Positions 1 to 11,045 of a stretch of DNA of 64,000 nucleotides are shown here, one piece after another. This DNA is from Selaginella tamariscina (taxonomy: Eukaryota; Streptophyta; Lycopodiopsida; Selaginellales; Selaginellaceae). The stretch's first letter is position 1. Each line of letters opens with the position of its first letter. The notes under the pieces were generated by a model. It did not search any database, was not told the DNA's origin, and saw only the letters and a program-made list of their open reading frames with translations. The stretch spans positions 375,456 to 439,455 of the forward strand of contig PUQB01000010.1 of assembly GCA_003024785.1 (NCBI GenBank), in the 5' to 3' direction. The translations under genes were made by a program, and so were the position numbers.

Positions 1-899
1 CGGGACGTCCATGGGCCCACACAGGTCGGAGTGCACCAGCTCCAAGAGCTCTGAAGAGCGGTGCTTTGAAGATCCAAAACTTCGGCGATGATGTTTGCCC
101 AACACACATGACTCACAAAATGCATGTGAAAAACCAGGCCTCAGATCCAGCCCTTCCACCATGCAGTTGGACACAAGCTCGTGCAGTGCCTTGTGATTTG
201 CATGACCCAACCGGCAATGCCACAAATAGGCATCCAACGACGTTCTCAGCGGCTGCAGCAAGATGAGGGTGTGAGAGAATCTCATACAAGTTTCCACGCG
301 CCTGGCGTGGAGAACTTTCCTCCCAGTCACACGGAAATCCAACTTGTCATATAAATCTGCACCATGACTAGTAAACACGATCGACTTCCCTCGTCACACA
401 ACCTTGCCACCGACATAAGGTTTTTCTGCATGCCTGGGACGTGCAAGGCGTCTTTGAACATCATCTCCCCACGTCCTGAAGTGGGAGTGTCAAAGTGCCT
501 CGACCAGCAATGTCCAATCGGGCATTGTTCCCCAACACCACACCACTACTTCTTTGAACTGGGATATACTGTTCAAACATCAACTTGTTATTAGTCATGA
601 GGCTAGTACAACCTGAATCAAGCACCCAGGAGTGCATCTTCCCGCTGCTCTCAGCATTGAGGGACTCCTCCACTACGAAGGACTCTTCTTCCCATTCACC
701 TTCTTCACTTTCAACACCGACATTAGCCTTCCCATCTGCATGGGGGCAGTCCCTACCCCAGTGTCCAAACCCTCGCATATCTTGCATTGGTCATGGCCAA
801 GCCGACCTTCTCGTCCTCGACCCCTGCGTCCTCGTGCACCCTTCTCCGATTCCCCTTTGAAAGCTGCTCGTTCACATCCACCTCGGCCAGCCCAAGCAT

Positions 900-2645
900 T
901 GTCATAGTTTTTACTATGACTCCTCTTTACTTTGGACGTTGACTGTTGTTACCTACTATACTATGTTGGCAAGCCCTAGATGTAGTGAGAAACAGCCCTG
1001 CTTAGTGCACTTAGGTGTTTAGGGGTAGTCCAGCCGGATGTCCTTAGATATCGCGAGAAACTCTAAGCGAAGGTAGCACTTACCTTCTAGAAAACTCTTA
1101 CCCTCGTTTTTCATGTCCCGGTTGGGTTAATGGTTAGTTCCGGTGAGTTCGGCGTGTCAGATATGCTTAGAAATACCCCTAGGTTTGACAGGTTAGGGTT
1201 TAGGGGTCGATGAATAACTCACCAAGTGTGTTCCTCTGGGAATGAGATTTCAGTGCTAGCCCACTTATGTAAATAGGAAAACAGGGGGGGCCTCTGTCAC
1301 ATAAATAAGGTAGTATATAGGAGTGAGGGTTCCTAGGTTCATGACTGAGCTCGTTACTCTTCTCCCGGTGCAAGCTCTAGCTTGTGTCGTTAAGGCACAA
1401 CCTCTGTTGTGCCGCCCTAACTTCCAGATGCCAGGGGTACGTTCCACCTTTGGGGTAGCTTACCCTTAACGTTGGCGAATCCATGCCTGGTCGGAATGCC
1501 CGTTATAAGAGGCAGAGGTTGAGGCTTGTCTCCAACCTCCTCCTCCACGTCAAGCTAGGTGTAGCACTCACGGCCAAGCAAGGCACATCTATGTCCTTGT
1601 CCAACTGTGGGTGTGGGATCTTGTTTGACAGGTTCACATTACCAGTTCCTGAGGGTTCACTAAGGGGTTCTAGAGTTGGCATTTAGGGGCCACGTTTGTG
1701 GCACTTGGTGCAACTCTCGAATCTAAAGGGGCTATGGTATGATAGCCCACATCGTGGAAGGCAGTGTCACATGGAGATGTGACACTGGGCTAGACGTCAC
1801 ACGATACAACGCCCGAGGCACGCCCTTTGTCGCCAAGGGGTTGGATACTCTAGTAAACATACATGCTTGTGTTTGCACTAGGGTGCTAAACCTTGAGCAT
1901 TTACTCAAGGGAGGTTAAGTCTTGTAACTAGGTGTGCTTTTGGCACACTTGGCTAGGGGGGTCTTCTCCTTAGGATCTAAGGGTTGAACAATCTAAGCTC
2001 ATTAGCAAAAGCCCTATCATGAGACACTCGCAAGGTCATGTACTTAGGGTTATCCTAACCTAGCCTTAGGGAGTTTGCTTAGCAAAACACTCGTGTTCGC
2101 CTACGGCGCACACTCGTGTCCTCACTAAGTACTAGCCCTAGGTCTAGGGTATAACTTGGCCACTCAAACCCTTAGGGGTTAGTCGTGGTTCAGGGTACCC
2201 CTTGTCGTCCTAAAGGGGTTGTACTCCGGATGAGGGTGATTCCTCAAGGGGTAAGTGACGATGCCTTAGCTCTGTCCAGGGGTATGTGTGGAACACACGT
2301 CTCCTTGATGGGGGTTAGGGCATGAACCTGTCTAGGTCTTCTAGGGCAAGACCTTAAGTCAACTAGGGTTATCCCTCAAGGGTTTTGGAGGTAGACACTC
2401 TAGGGAGACTTAGGCTAAACCCTAAGTCAACTAGGGTTATCCCTCAAGGGTTCTGGGGCAGGCATTCTAGGGAGACTTAGGCTAAACCCTAAGTCTCCTG
2501 TCCACTTGGGCATTAGAGTCTAACCCTAGGGGTCGTTGGGGTTGTTCTGGAAACTTAGCGTTTCTCACACAAGGTGATGACCCCGAATGGCCACCTGGCA
2601 GCTACGTGTTGCCACGTGTTGGCCCTTTAGGTTAAAACTCTGACA
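900..2645 (+). mobile_element. Non-coding LTR-like element (probable solo LTR), inserted in copia fossil
   Basis: The element begins TGTCATAGTTTTTAC and ends CTCTGACA, the TG...CA ends typical of LTRs, and is about 1.75 kb with no coding capacity. Its relatives lie at 54449-59092, in one of which it is flanked by a perfect 5 bp target duplication. It interrupts the left copia fossil between gag and the protease region and is absent from the right arm, so it arrived after the inverted duplication or was lost on the right. I see no matching target duplication here. The interior is rich in CCCTAA/TTAGGG-like and AGTCAACTAGGGTT motifs repeated in tandem near 2340-2500. Family is not assigned. Copia, gypsy or a large non-autonomous element are all possible. 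Confidence 0.75.
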
Positions 2646-3354
2646 AGGGCGGCAAGGGTGCAACAACATCACGCCCAGCCAGCTCATGCTTGGGAACCCG
2701 TCGCTTGGCATACATGACTTCATGCAAAGCATTGGTTTTGGCCTTCTCCTTGCGGAGCAAGGCTGTGGCCACAAGCTTGGCCACCACCGTTTCAAATGTG
2801 AGATTATCCTCACGATTAAGAGCCTTGACATCCCTATCCCACTGAGCAAGGAGGGATCGGTAGAGCTTTACCTTTTGCATGGAATCCGGGATGATATGCT
2901 CGTCCCCTTGAGCAGCAAGTTCAGCAAAGAGCCGACTCAGCTTGTCCGCATGCTCCTGCATGTCTCCATCTTTGTAGACACAAGCCTCAAGCTCCGAGTG
3001 GATCCGCATGACTTCCATATCGATCTTTTTCCTGTAGGTGTCCGACAGCCACTTCCAAACTTCAACAGGGGACTTGTCAATATCCACCTTGAGCATAATC
3101 CCCGGGCTGAGGTAAGTGCAAATGCAGCCCACGGCGTGCTCAGCCCGCACTTTCCACTCTTGATAGATTCTAAGGATCTCATTGGAGTTGCCCTCCAACG
3201 GCTCTGGGTCAGTCCCACAGACGAGCCCAAAAACTCCTTTGACACGAAGCCAAGTCTCCAACAACTTCTTCCACAACAGAAAGTTCTGCCCCTTGAACAC
3301 AAAGGGTTTGCTCCCACACGAGCTTCCAAAGGAATCCTCGCCAAATTCAGCCAT
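2632..3354 (-). pseudogene. copia gag region (left fossil)
   Basis: An open stretch of about 240 codons begins shortly after the leader repeats and resembles the capsid-forming gag of plant Ty1/copia elements (UBN2-like region). Recognisable short pieces are FKGQNFLLWKK, AEVWKW-like and LSRLFAELAAQG. Its downstream end runs into the inserted LTR-like element, so the last few codons are not native. The matching gag of the right copy lies at 48207-49045. It is listed as part of a fossil element and not as a host gene. Confidence 0.8.
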
Positions 3355-3568
3355 GGCCTCCCACTAGGCTACATTACACATTAATCCTTACCAAATTTGG
3401 TCATGGCCTACCACTAGGCTACATTACACATTGATCCTTACCAGATTCGGCCATGGCCTTCCACTAAGCTACATTACACATTGATCCTTACCAAATTCGG
3501 TCATGGCCTCCCACTATAGGCTACATTACACATTGATCTTTGTCCAGATCGGAAGAGCTCTGATACCA

Positions 3569-3719
3569 TGTTCATAATTAAATCACGGCCGCACCAAGAT
3601 CAAACCTCAACCCTGGCGGATTGTACGTGCTACACAACGGTTCACATTCGTGCTCGCGAAGAACCCTAAAATAGGGGTCCAAACCCTAGTATATTGGAGC
3701 ATCAGTTTATGTCTCAATA
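3569..3719 (-). repeat. LTR of left copia fossil (5' LTR)
   Basis: About 150 bp, corresponding to the LTRs at 47871-48018 and 52409-52559. On the minus strand it is followed directly by the primer binding site TGGTATCAGAGC. It differs from the right-arm 5' LTR at about 8 positions, mostly C/T and G/A changes as expected from decay of methylated cytosines. Confidence 0.9.
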
Positions 3720-4486
3720 ATCTAATGATTTTGAAAATGCTCCACTAACAACTCTTGTTTCATAAATGACTTCTGCAGAACTTATTGATAGCTTGGATGA
3801 AGATGGACATGGTAGCTCGAAGATGCACTACGAAGAAAGGCATGCGAAACAAAGAAAAGACAAGTTTAGTTAAAGCAATTATTAAAGCCATGAATGTACT
3901 TTTGAGTTCCCGTTGAGACAAGGGGCAACCAATTTTATGAGACAATGGAGCTTACTTAAAGAAAGAAAATATAATACCTCTGTAGAGAAGTTTACTTTAG
4001 TAATAATAAAAATTACCAATCATATTTAGAGAGAAGGCAACATGAAGTAGATTGGCACACCATTTGTTAAACTTTTAAATAGACATCCAATTTAAAATTT
4101 TGTTAAAGAATTGTATTTGAACCATTGGCCTTAATATTTTCATTTAAATTAATTATAATTTTTTATGCAAATCAGCTGCCCTTAACTCAACTTACAACCT
4201 AATATAATCCGTACAAAATTGATGGAGCTAAGTAAGGGTAATGGCCTATGCCTTATGATTACTATTAATAACCATATAAAGAATTTATAGATATCCTTCA
4301 ATTTTACTGAATTTAAATTCATATTAATAATTAATTAAATATAAATGCACTATCGTAAACATGTGTATTACAACGATGTTTCACAATAAAAATATTATAA
4401 TTCCACAGGAAGGGCATATTCTGTGTAAATATAGTAATATACTGTTTAAATAAAATATTAAAATAAACTCACAAATTTAAATGAAT
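3720..4486. other. Intergenic DNA between copia fossil and gene A
   Basis: AT-rich DNA that matches 47121-47870 in the right arm. It includes a region (about 3760-3945) whose plus strand can be read as a short polypeptide beginning MTSAELIDSLDEDGHG, which may be a relic of a gene that the copia element entered. I do not recognise it. The rest holds the 3' flank of gene A and no clear signal. Confidence 0.5.
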
Positions 4487-6354
4487 TTAAAGTTTAGATT
4501 GAGCACTCAGCTTGAACTCCCTTCCAGGATCTTCCCAGCGGTGACTTTGGGATTTGTTTCAAGAATGTTACTTTCCTCACCTTCTTATATGGAGCAACCT
4601 GTAATGTATAACGTTTTTAATTTATTGATATGATAACACCCACGCACGCACATCACTTACTTGACTAGAGATGAAGTTTATAACTTCTTCACTTGATAAG
4701 CGCCTTTGTGGATTCTTAACAACAAAAGCATGTGGAATCTCTCCTGCAAATTCATCTGGGAATCTAAAAATATAAAACAGCTAAATAAATAAATATTAAG
4801 ATTATTGGTAGAGGTGCTTACGGAACAACAGCGCAATCAACGATGCTTGGATGCGTTAGTAGAAGGGCTTCCAACTCCGCTGGTGCAACCTAAAATAAAT
4901 CATCTCATATATGTATGTATATATATATATATACATGTACTGTGTATTTACCTGGTAACCTTTGTATTTAATCAACTCCTTGAGACGATCCACTACATAC
5001 ATGTAGCCCACATCATCAAAGTATACGAGATCTCCTGTGTGTAGCCAGCCTTCTTCATCAATAGCTTCAGCTGTTGCAACTGGATTATTCAAATAGCCTA
5101 CAATAAAAATTATTAAAAATATTTAATTATTAGAAATATATATATACCTTGCATAATGGTTTGTCCTCTTAACCAAAGTTCTCCTCTTCCATTTGGTGGC
5201 AGAGCCTTATTAGTTTGAGGATTTACTACTTTGGCCTCCAGTGTAGGTTTCAATCTTCCAGAAGATCCCAGTAATGCCCTCCCTCCGGTCCCCAAACTGT
5301 AGTTTCAGTCATGCCGTAACACTGCAGTCAGTCAAAGTCAGCTTGCTTGGTCAAAGTTAGGGTTCTTACCTGTACGAACGTCTTTACGTGGGGGAACTTC
5401 GCCATCATTCCCTCCACCAAGTCCCTGCCAAGTGGAGCAGCTGCTGACATCACAGATGTTAGTGAGCGGAGATCATAATTAGCAGTTTTGCCACTCTTAA
5501 CAAGCTCCAGGATAACCGGGGGAGCCGTAACGATTGAGTTGACTTGATAGTTTTGTACGGCACCGAGGAGATCGTCAAGAGTGTACTTTCTAAGAAGAAC
5601 AAGCGTGGGGCCACCGGAAACTGCACCGCAGGCTAGCCAGAAGAGACCACCGATGTGGTACATAGGAAACAAGACAAGCTTTGTCTCGTCGGGATCATGC
5701 ATCTCCTCCACCGGCCTCGAGCATACTGCAACTGTCATGAGTGCGAAAGTTTGAATGAGATAAGATTACTCCTTTGCTCAATCCAGTCGTTCCGGAGGAG
5801 TAGAGTATAACTGCTGGATCACTCTGACGAATCCTCGCGATGGTTTTCTTCTCGGGGCTCGCCAACGGGATCCCAGAAAAGGAAATGGCGTGTTCGTCTA
5901 CGAGGATTACTGGTAACCCGGAGATCTCACTTTGTGAGCCACAGATGGATTCGTGAAGATCATCTTAGGTTTGGAGTCCAGTATCTGTCTGGAAATCTCC
6001 AATTCGTATTCACCGGGTTCGACGTGGCGACCACCCTCCGATCGTGAGAACGGCATTGAATATGATAGGGAATTCTAAGCAGTTGGGGAGGAGTATCAAC
6101 ACAACGTCACCGTGGTGTATCCCCCGATCTTGCAGTTGAGAGGCGAGGCGGGAAATCGACTCCCGGAGCTGGGAACACGTGAGGGACTTACCGGATTTCC
6201 CATCGATGAGTGCACATCGGTTGGCATTTTCCGGCCTGCCGAACCTACCCGAGAACATGTACGTGACAAAGTCGATGTGGGGATACTGGGGGATTTGCAC
6301 CGGAGGATACAGACTTGTGTAGATCCCATCACACTCCCTGTAGCCACTGCTCAT
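4487..6354 (-). CDS. Gene A, left copy: peroxisomal 4CL-like acyl-CoA ligase
   Basis: This is an ANL-superfamily acyl-activating enzyme of the plant 4CL-like/OPCL1-like peroxisomal group, which makes an acyl-AMP and then the CoA thioester of a carboxylic acid such as a jasmonate precursor or fatty acid. Exons on the minus strand are 5370-6354, 5148-5321, 4952-5097, 4822-4889, 4661-4763 and 4487-4598, all GT-AG, giving about 530 residues, normal for the family. Visible motifs are the AMP loop [11 protein letters not shown] (about residue 186), CYGMTET (about 330), GWLHTGD (about 405), [12 protein letters not shown] and a final GKILRRE. The last residues SKL are a type 1 peroxisomal signal. Exon 1 reads out of frame at two points by single-base deletions (near GGVVATSNP and VRSSGLP). 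The right copy supplies the base at the first point. At the second the two copies lack different bases. Substrate cannot be read from sequence. Confidence 0.88.
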
Positions 6355-7600
6355 GACTATATCTTAAAATGCAATGTCTGCACTGCATATATGTCAAATG
6401 GCGAATGTGATAGTCAATAGACACGGCCCTAATGCATGCTTACCAGTCATTAAATAATCTTGCTTCTTTAGTTTGCAGCACAGTCAGCACGTTTCCCGTG
6501 TCGGAGAAAACATATCAGGTATACAAGCTCTCTATACGGTGCGTGCGTGCGTACGTGTGTGCTGTTGTTACACGAAGACACTGGTGAGACATAATTTTAT
6601 AAGTATGCTTGACAACTACTCCACTGCCACGTTGGAATTTGCTAATTAATTAATTAATAAATTAAAATGTTTTATTACATTTATAAATTAGGTTTTATAG
6701 TCAAAATCTTGCAGTATAAGCATCTCTTGCTGTACACAATGTATGTGCTAATTGATTTACTTTTCATATCACACACACGCATGTGTGTGTAGTGTGTACA
6801 CACATCTGTCTATTTCTGTTGCGCAGTTGCAAGTGGAGAGAATGATGTTATACTTTACACTTGGCAAGCTATGAACGCCCAAGTACTTAAATGTCATGTA
6901 AACCTTAAGACTTTCATTATATTATTATTTAAAGATTAAGTAAAAGATTTTATTCTTTATAATTCCATTAAATTAATCCTTAATTTTGAAGTCAATCTTA
7001 AAACGTTAATTAAGTCAACGGTTTAATCAATCAACGGTGGTGCCATATTGTTTAAAATGCGATACATTTTCAAAACGACAATATGAAATAGTTATTCTAT
7101 TAATTAAATACATATTTAATCTTAGACTAAATCAAATGGTAGCAAATGCATTTTCTATTACAAAATGAACATTAAGAATTAAATAAGCGTGGATGTTATT
7201 GCTAATGGGAATGTTGGGAGTCTCTTTATATCAAGATTTAGTATGTTATATTAAATGTCATATAGGTAAACTTACACCAAGGTTTCCCACTTGTTTACAT
7301 TACAATCTTGCATCTACAAATTTAAGTAGGTTTAATTGAATTTAATCAAGATTAATTGAGTTAGTTCGCTTAGTTGATATGTCAAAGTTGGTAGTTAGTT
7401 GGTCCACCCAAACGATGTGGACACACATATATAAATATAAATAGATAATTATATACTTAATTATGTATATGTAATATGCATACTTTAAATTATGAAGGGA
7501 ACTTCAACTTGACAAGGACATAGTTAACAAAATTCAGAAAAGGGATCAATTTTATGCCCTTTTATCTATAGCATAGTTTTATAAACTTTTTGAGGAGAAA
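6355..7600. promoter_or_regulatory. Shared 1.25 kb divergent promoter region of genes A and B (left)
   Basis: Genes A (minus) and B (plus) start on either side, so both promoters must lie here. The DNA is AT-rich with GT/CA runs near 6535-6570 and 6770-6800. No individual element can be assigned with confidence. The same arrangement recurs at 44094-45244. Confidence 0.45.
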
Positions 7601-8358
7601 ATAAAAGAATTTATATATAAGAGTGAATATGAATATCCAGATATTGGAAAATTCATAAACAAAGATTCGTCCAGTATATGTTTTCTACATTTCCATGCCC
7701 TGCGAGCAAATCCATCATTATAGATGCTTATTGTGACAAATCTCTCACAGGAGTCGAGCTCTGTGCGGATCTGCATTCGATTTCTCACTCTCTGGTATCC
7801 ATATTTGGCATCAAACAGGTGCGTGCGTGCGTGCGTGTGTGATATAGGTGTGGTGTACATTCCATGTGTATTGTATAACACACACAGACACACACAAGCA
7901 CACTGTATGTAGGTGTAGACATCTTCCACACACTATCTTATAGACATATACAGGGAGATGTTGTTATGGTCATGTCATGGAACACTTTATACGTACCAGT
8001 TATATTTATGTCGATACTGTACATTGGTGCGATTATCACCACCATGAACCCAGTGAGTACAGTCATGGAATTAGTAAACAAATAAACGATGCTAAACCGA
8101 AATTAATATTTGTAACAAGTGAGAGTGTTCACAAGGTTAAGCAGTTTAATCTGCCCTTCGTTGTTATTGATGATCACACACAAGATTACATCGACTGCAT
8201 CAAGTTAAACGATGCTTTACCGTTCGATCGGTTGCTTAAAGGAGATCCTTCATGGGTTCCTGACGTGGAAATAACGCATTCCAATACTGCAGTTTTGCTG
8301 TATTCCTCTGGCACCACAGGTGTGTGCATGCGTGTGCGTGTGTGCGTGTGCCATATGT

Positions 8359-8404
<46 letters not shown>

Positions 8405-9958
8405 GATTATGTTTGTGTGCAGGGCTAAGTAAAGGTGTGATGCTATCACATGGAAATATGATTGCATCCTCGGAATGCACGAATATATCGAAAAACAGTA
8501 TATCGCAAGACAATGATGTTATAAAAGTGCAGTTTCCATTCTTTCACATAGCAGGCTTCTCAACAGTGTGTAACTGCGTATTAAGAATGGATCGAACGGT
8601 GGTGTTCCTTCGGAAATATGATATTTTCAGGCTTCTCAGGTCCATTGAGAAATACCAAGTTACTCGATTAATAATTTCCCCACCAGTGGTTTTAGATATG
8701 CTAAATAATCCCAATGTGTCGGAGTTTAAGCTAAACACACTCAAATATATACACTGTGGTGGTGCTCCACTTGGAAGAGATACCATGCAGGCTTTTCTTC
8801 GAAGGTTCCCCACTGTTTGTGAGAACTTTGTTCAGGTATCTCGCGTGTGTGTATGTGTGTGTATAAGTCTAGTGAGTTGGCCACTTAGTTAAGCAAATTA
8901 TTTATTAAAAATTAAGTTTTTAATTCAATTTTACATTAATTCTTATTAAAGATTATATCCAGGAAACAGTAGATTACTTTGTTAAGAACTGTTCGGTGGA
9001 CTTGTGCATTCAAAATAAATATTATTATGTGTAAGGTAACCTACGTATTTACCATAATTATTCTAATTATAGGATTAACTTACGTATTATATACATTTAC
9101 TAAGGTAACCTACATATTTACAGTAGGTACCTTACATATGTATATAAAAAATATATTTATGATTTTTTTATATATTATATTAATCAATATTAATTTTCTG
9201 AAGGGATATGGAATGACTGAGGCAACCTTTCCGATTAGTGGTGGATTTGGTCCAATTGGTGCAGCTGGAAAATTATTTCCTAGTTTCGAAGCTAAGGTGA
9301 TAGATTTACAAACAGGAAAGTCTTTACCTCCTGGGCATAAGGGAGAATTATATATCAGAAGTCCATGTGTCATGCAAGGTAAGTGTGTGTGTGTGTGTTA
9401 TAATTATATAGAATGTGTATTCAGGCTATTTGAACAATCCCGAAGCAACAGCAGCAGCGAAGGATAGAGATGGATGGCTACACACTGGAGACATGGTATA
9501 TTTCAACAAGGATGGCTATGTGTTCGTCGTGGATCGTATTAAGGAGCTTATTAAGTACAAAGGTTACCAAGTTGCTCCTGCAGAACTGGAGTCTCTACTC
9601 TTGACCCATAAACACATTGCAGATTGTGCAGTAGTACCGTGAGTGTGTGTGCGTGTGTGTGTGTGTGATGTCTTGTTGGTGTTTCTTCAGCTTTCCAGAT
9701 GAACGAACAGGACAGATACCAGTGGCTTATATTGTTCGAGCGCAAAACAGTAACTTGACAGGAGAGCAAGTTATGCAGTTCGTGGCTAGCCAAGTAAGTT
9801 ATATTAATATAAATAAATGGAGTTTTTACTAAAGTATGTTTTATTTACAGGTATCGCCATATAAGAAGATTAGAAAGGTCATCTTTGTGGATTCCATACC
9901 TAAGTCTCCCACTGGAAAAATATTACGAAAGGAACTTAGTGTTCAGTCTAAACTGTGA
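7601..9958 (+). CDS. Gene B, left copy: second peroxisomal 4CL-like acyl-CoA ligase
   Basis: A paralogue of gene A in the same acyl-activating family. Exons are 7601-7818, 7954-8319, 8423-8835, 9204-9378, 9425-9638, 9691-9793 and 9851-9958. Motifs are [11 protein letters not shown] split by the second intron, [32 protein letters not shown] and [10 protein letters not shown]. The protein ends SVQSKL, a peroxisomal targeting signal, and has about 530 residues. Gene A has an intron after KYKGYQ that gene B lacks, while B has introns in the first half that A lacks. In this copy the start codon position reads ATA where the right copy reads ATG (44091-44093), and single-base deletions break exons 1 and 2. 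Several introns begin inside GT-rich microsatellites. This copy may be non-functional. Confidence 0.85.
8360..8404 (+). repeat. Compound (TC)n(AC)n microsatellite in gene B intron 2 (left)
   Basis: About 12 TC followed by about 10 AC units. The right-arm counterpart at 43231-43327 has roughly 32 GA and 16 GT units, so the tract has expanded or contracted since duplication. Confidence 0.9.
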
Positions 9959-10001
9959 ACATTTAATTATTTATATTATTAAGATGTAATTTAAATAATG
10001 A

Positions 10002-10790
10002 TTAGTTTTGTACACAAAGGATCAATGGGCAGGATACCGCAATAACAAGCCAGAAAGCAATTATACTAACAGTAATGGCGATCTTCCACCTCTGTGTAGA
10101 CCTTGTCGCTACTCCAATCACAACAGGATGATGCTCTAACACATTGGGATCATAGTCTATGCCAAGTCCCACAAACTGCTGCATAGTCCGCTTAATAGCC
10201 ATCGAGTTCGCCTTCTCAATGTCCCTCTCGTGTTCAATCCTGTCGCAAGCCCTAAGTTTGTACAGCACTGCAAACATAATACCCACGAACGCGAACGTGG
10301 TTAGCACAAACGGGATCCCCCAGTGCCGGCATTTCATTGCAGAGGCTTGCGCTAGAGCAGTAAGAATCACCCCCTGGAACACAAAGTACAGACCGAACAG
10401 CTGGTATATCTCGTTCTGTGTCTTGCTCAGTGCATTCTCCTTCTGTTCGATCCTCTCGCGCAGTAGATCATCCTCTTTCTCCCAAAGATGAAGCCTTAAC
10501 CTGAGTGCAGGAGTGTTCTGGATCTCCTGCAAGGGATTTCTATTTGCTGCTTGTGCAGGATTGTCATTGTTATTGTTCCCTTGTGGTGGAGCTGGATTAT
10601 CGTTGTTATTGTTCCCCTGTGGAGCTGGATTATAATTGTTATTGTTCCCGTGTGGAGCTCGATTATCATTGTTATTGTTCCCTTGTGGAGTTGGATTATC
10701 ATTGTTATTTTCCCCTTGTGAAGCTGGATTATCATTGTGATCGTTCCTTGGATTATCATTGTTATTGTTTCGTTGTGGAGCTGGTTCCAT
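10002..10790 (-). CDS. Gene C, left copy: Asn-rich repeat membrane protein of unknown function
   Basis: A single open frame of 262 residues. Residues 1 to about 85 are a low-complexity tract of about seven imperfect 11-residue units of the type NNNNDNPAPQG, encoded by a 33 bp minisatellite. Residues about 95-135 (LHLWEKEDDLLRERIEQKE) look like a charged coiled coil, followed by YQLFGLYFVFQGVILTALA, a first membrane segment, a second near IPFVLTTFAFVGIMFAVLY and a third at the C-terminus (AITVSIIAFWLVIAV). The coiled-coil plus hydrophobic module reminds me of an uncharacterised plant membrane family, but I cannot name it. Its stop lies 43 bp from the stop of gene B on the other strand, so the two are convergent. 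The C-terminus differs from the right copy by a one-base indel. Confidence 0.75.
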   Translation of the reverse strand: MEPAPQRNNNNDNPRNDHNDNPASQGENNNDNPTPQGNNNNDNRAPHGNNNNYNPAPQGNNNNDNPAPPQGNNNNDNPAQAANRNPLQEIQNTPALRLRLHLWEKEDDLLRERIEQKENALSKTQNEIYQLFGLYFVFQGVILTALAQASAMKCRHWGIPFVLTTFAFVGIMFAVLYKLRACDRIEHERDIEKANSMAIKRTMQQFVGLGIDYDPNVLEHHPVVIGVATRSTQRWKIAITVSIIAFWLVIAVSCPLILCVQN

Positions 10791-10799
10791 TTATATATC

Positions 10800-11045
10800 A
10801 CTACAAGCTATATACCCTAGAAATGATTTGGATTTGCAGTATGTACACACTCTAGAAAGGATTTGGATTTGCAGTATGTGCACACTCTAGAAAGGATTTG
10901 GATTTGCAGTATGTACACTTCAATGATATTATAACATTATATACTTAGTACAATATAGATCGTGCATTTGGATTTGCAGTATGTACACTTCAATGATATG
11001 ATATTTCAACTAGTACTTCGTACAATAGATCATGCATGCATGTGT
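10800..11045 (-). repeat. Tandem repeats upstream of gene C (left)
   Basis: Copies of a unit containing GGATTTGGATTTGCAGTATG occur about five times just upstream of the gene C start, with spacers CTAGAAA or TTCAATGATAT. The right arm (about 40650-40834) has fewer. Position suggests the promoter or leader of gene C, but no regulatory function is shown. Confidence 0.75.

Larger units (their letters stand above)
1..3719 (-). mobile_element. Ty1/copia LTR retrotransposon fossil, left copy, partial
   Basis: This is the mirror copy of the element at 47871-52559. On the minus strand it starts with an LTR at 3569-3719, followed by a tRNA-Met-type primer binding site (TGGTATCAGAGC), a leader with tandem repeats, gag, the protease region and the gag-pre-integrase and early integrase region. 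It is cut by the window edge at position 1. An unrelated LTR-like element (900-2645) is inserted in it. Both copies sit at the same point in the flanking sequence, so the insertion predates the inverted duplication. The element is broken, with a few interruptions besides the inserted element. Age class is moderate, judged from LTR divergence in the right copy. Confidence 0.9.

Noticed and set aside
901-920. Perfect palindrome GTCATAGTTTTTACTATGAC at the end of a repeat, first read as a DNA-transposon inverted end
   Set aside because: The relative at 55159-56922 has TG...CA ends and a perfect 5 bp target duplication, which fits an LTR better. The palindrome is internal to the LTR tip.
1190-2500. 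CCCTAAA/TTTAGGG-like motifs suggesting an interstitial telomere
   Set aside because: The motifs are dispersed and irregular and recur at the same positions in every copy of the LTR-like element, so they belong to that repeat.
8320-8410. Open frames rich in Cys-Val, Arg-Glu or His-Thr repeats
   Set aside because: They are translations of GT, GA and CA microsatellites inside introns, here and at many other places, and not proteins.
10002-10790. Gene C as a retrotransposon envelope-like or transposon protein
   Set aside because: It lies outside the copia borders, has no transposon ends around it, and its membrane module resembles ordinary plant membrane proteins.
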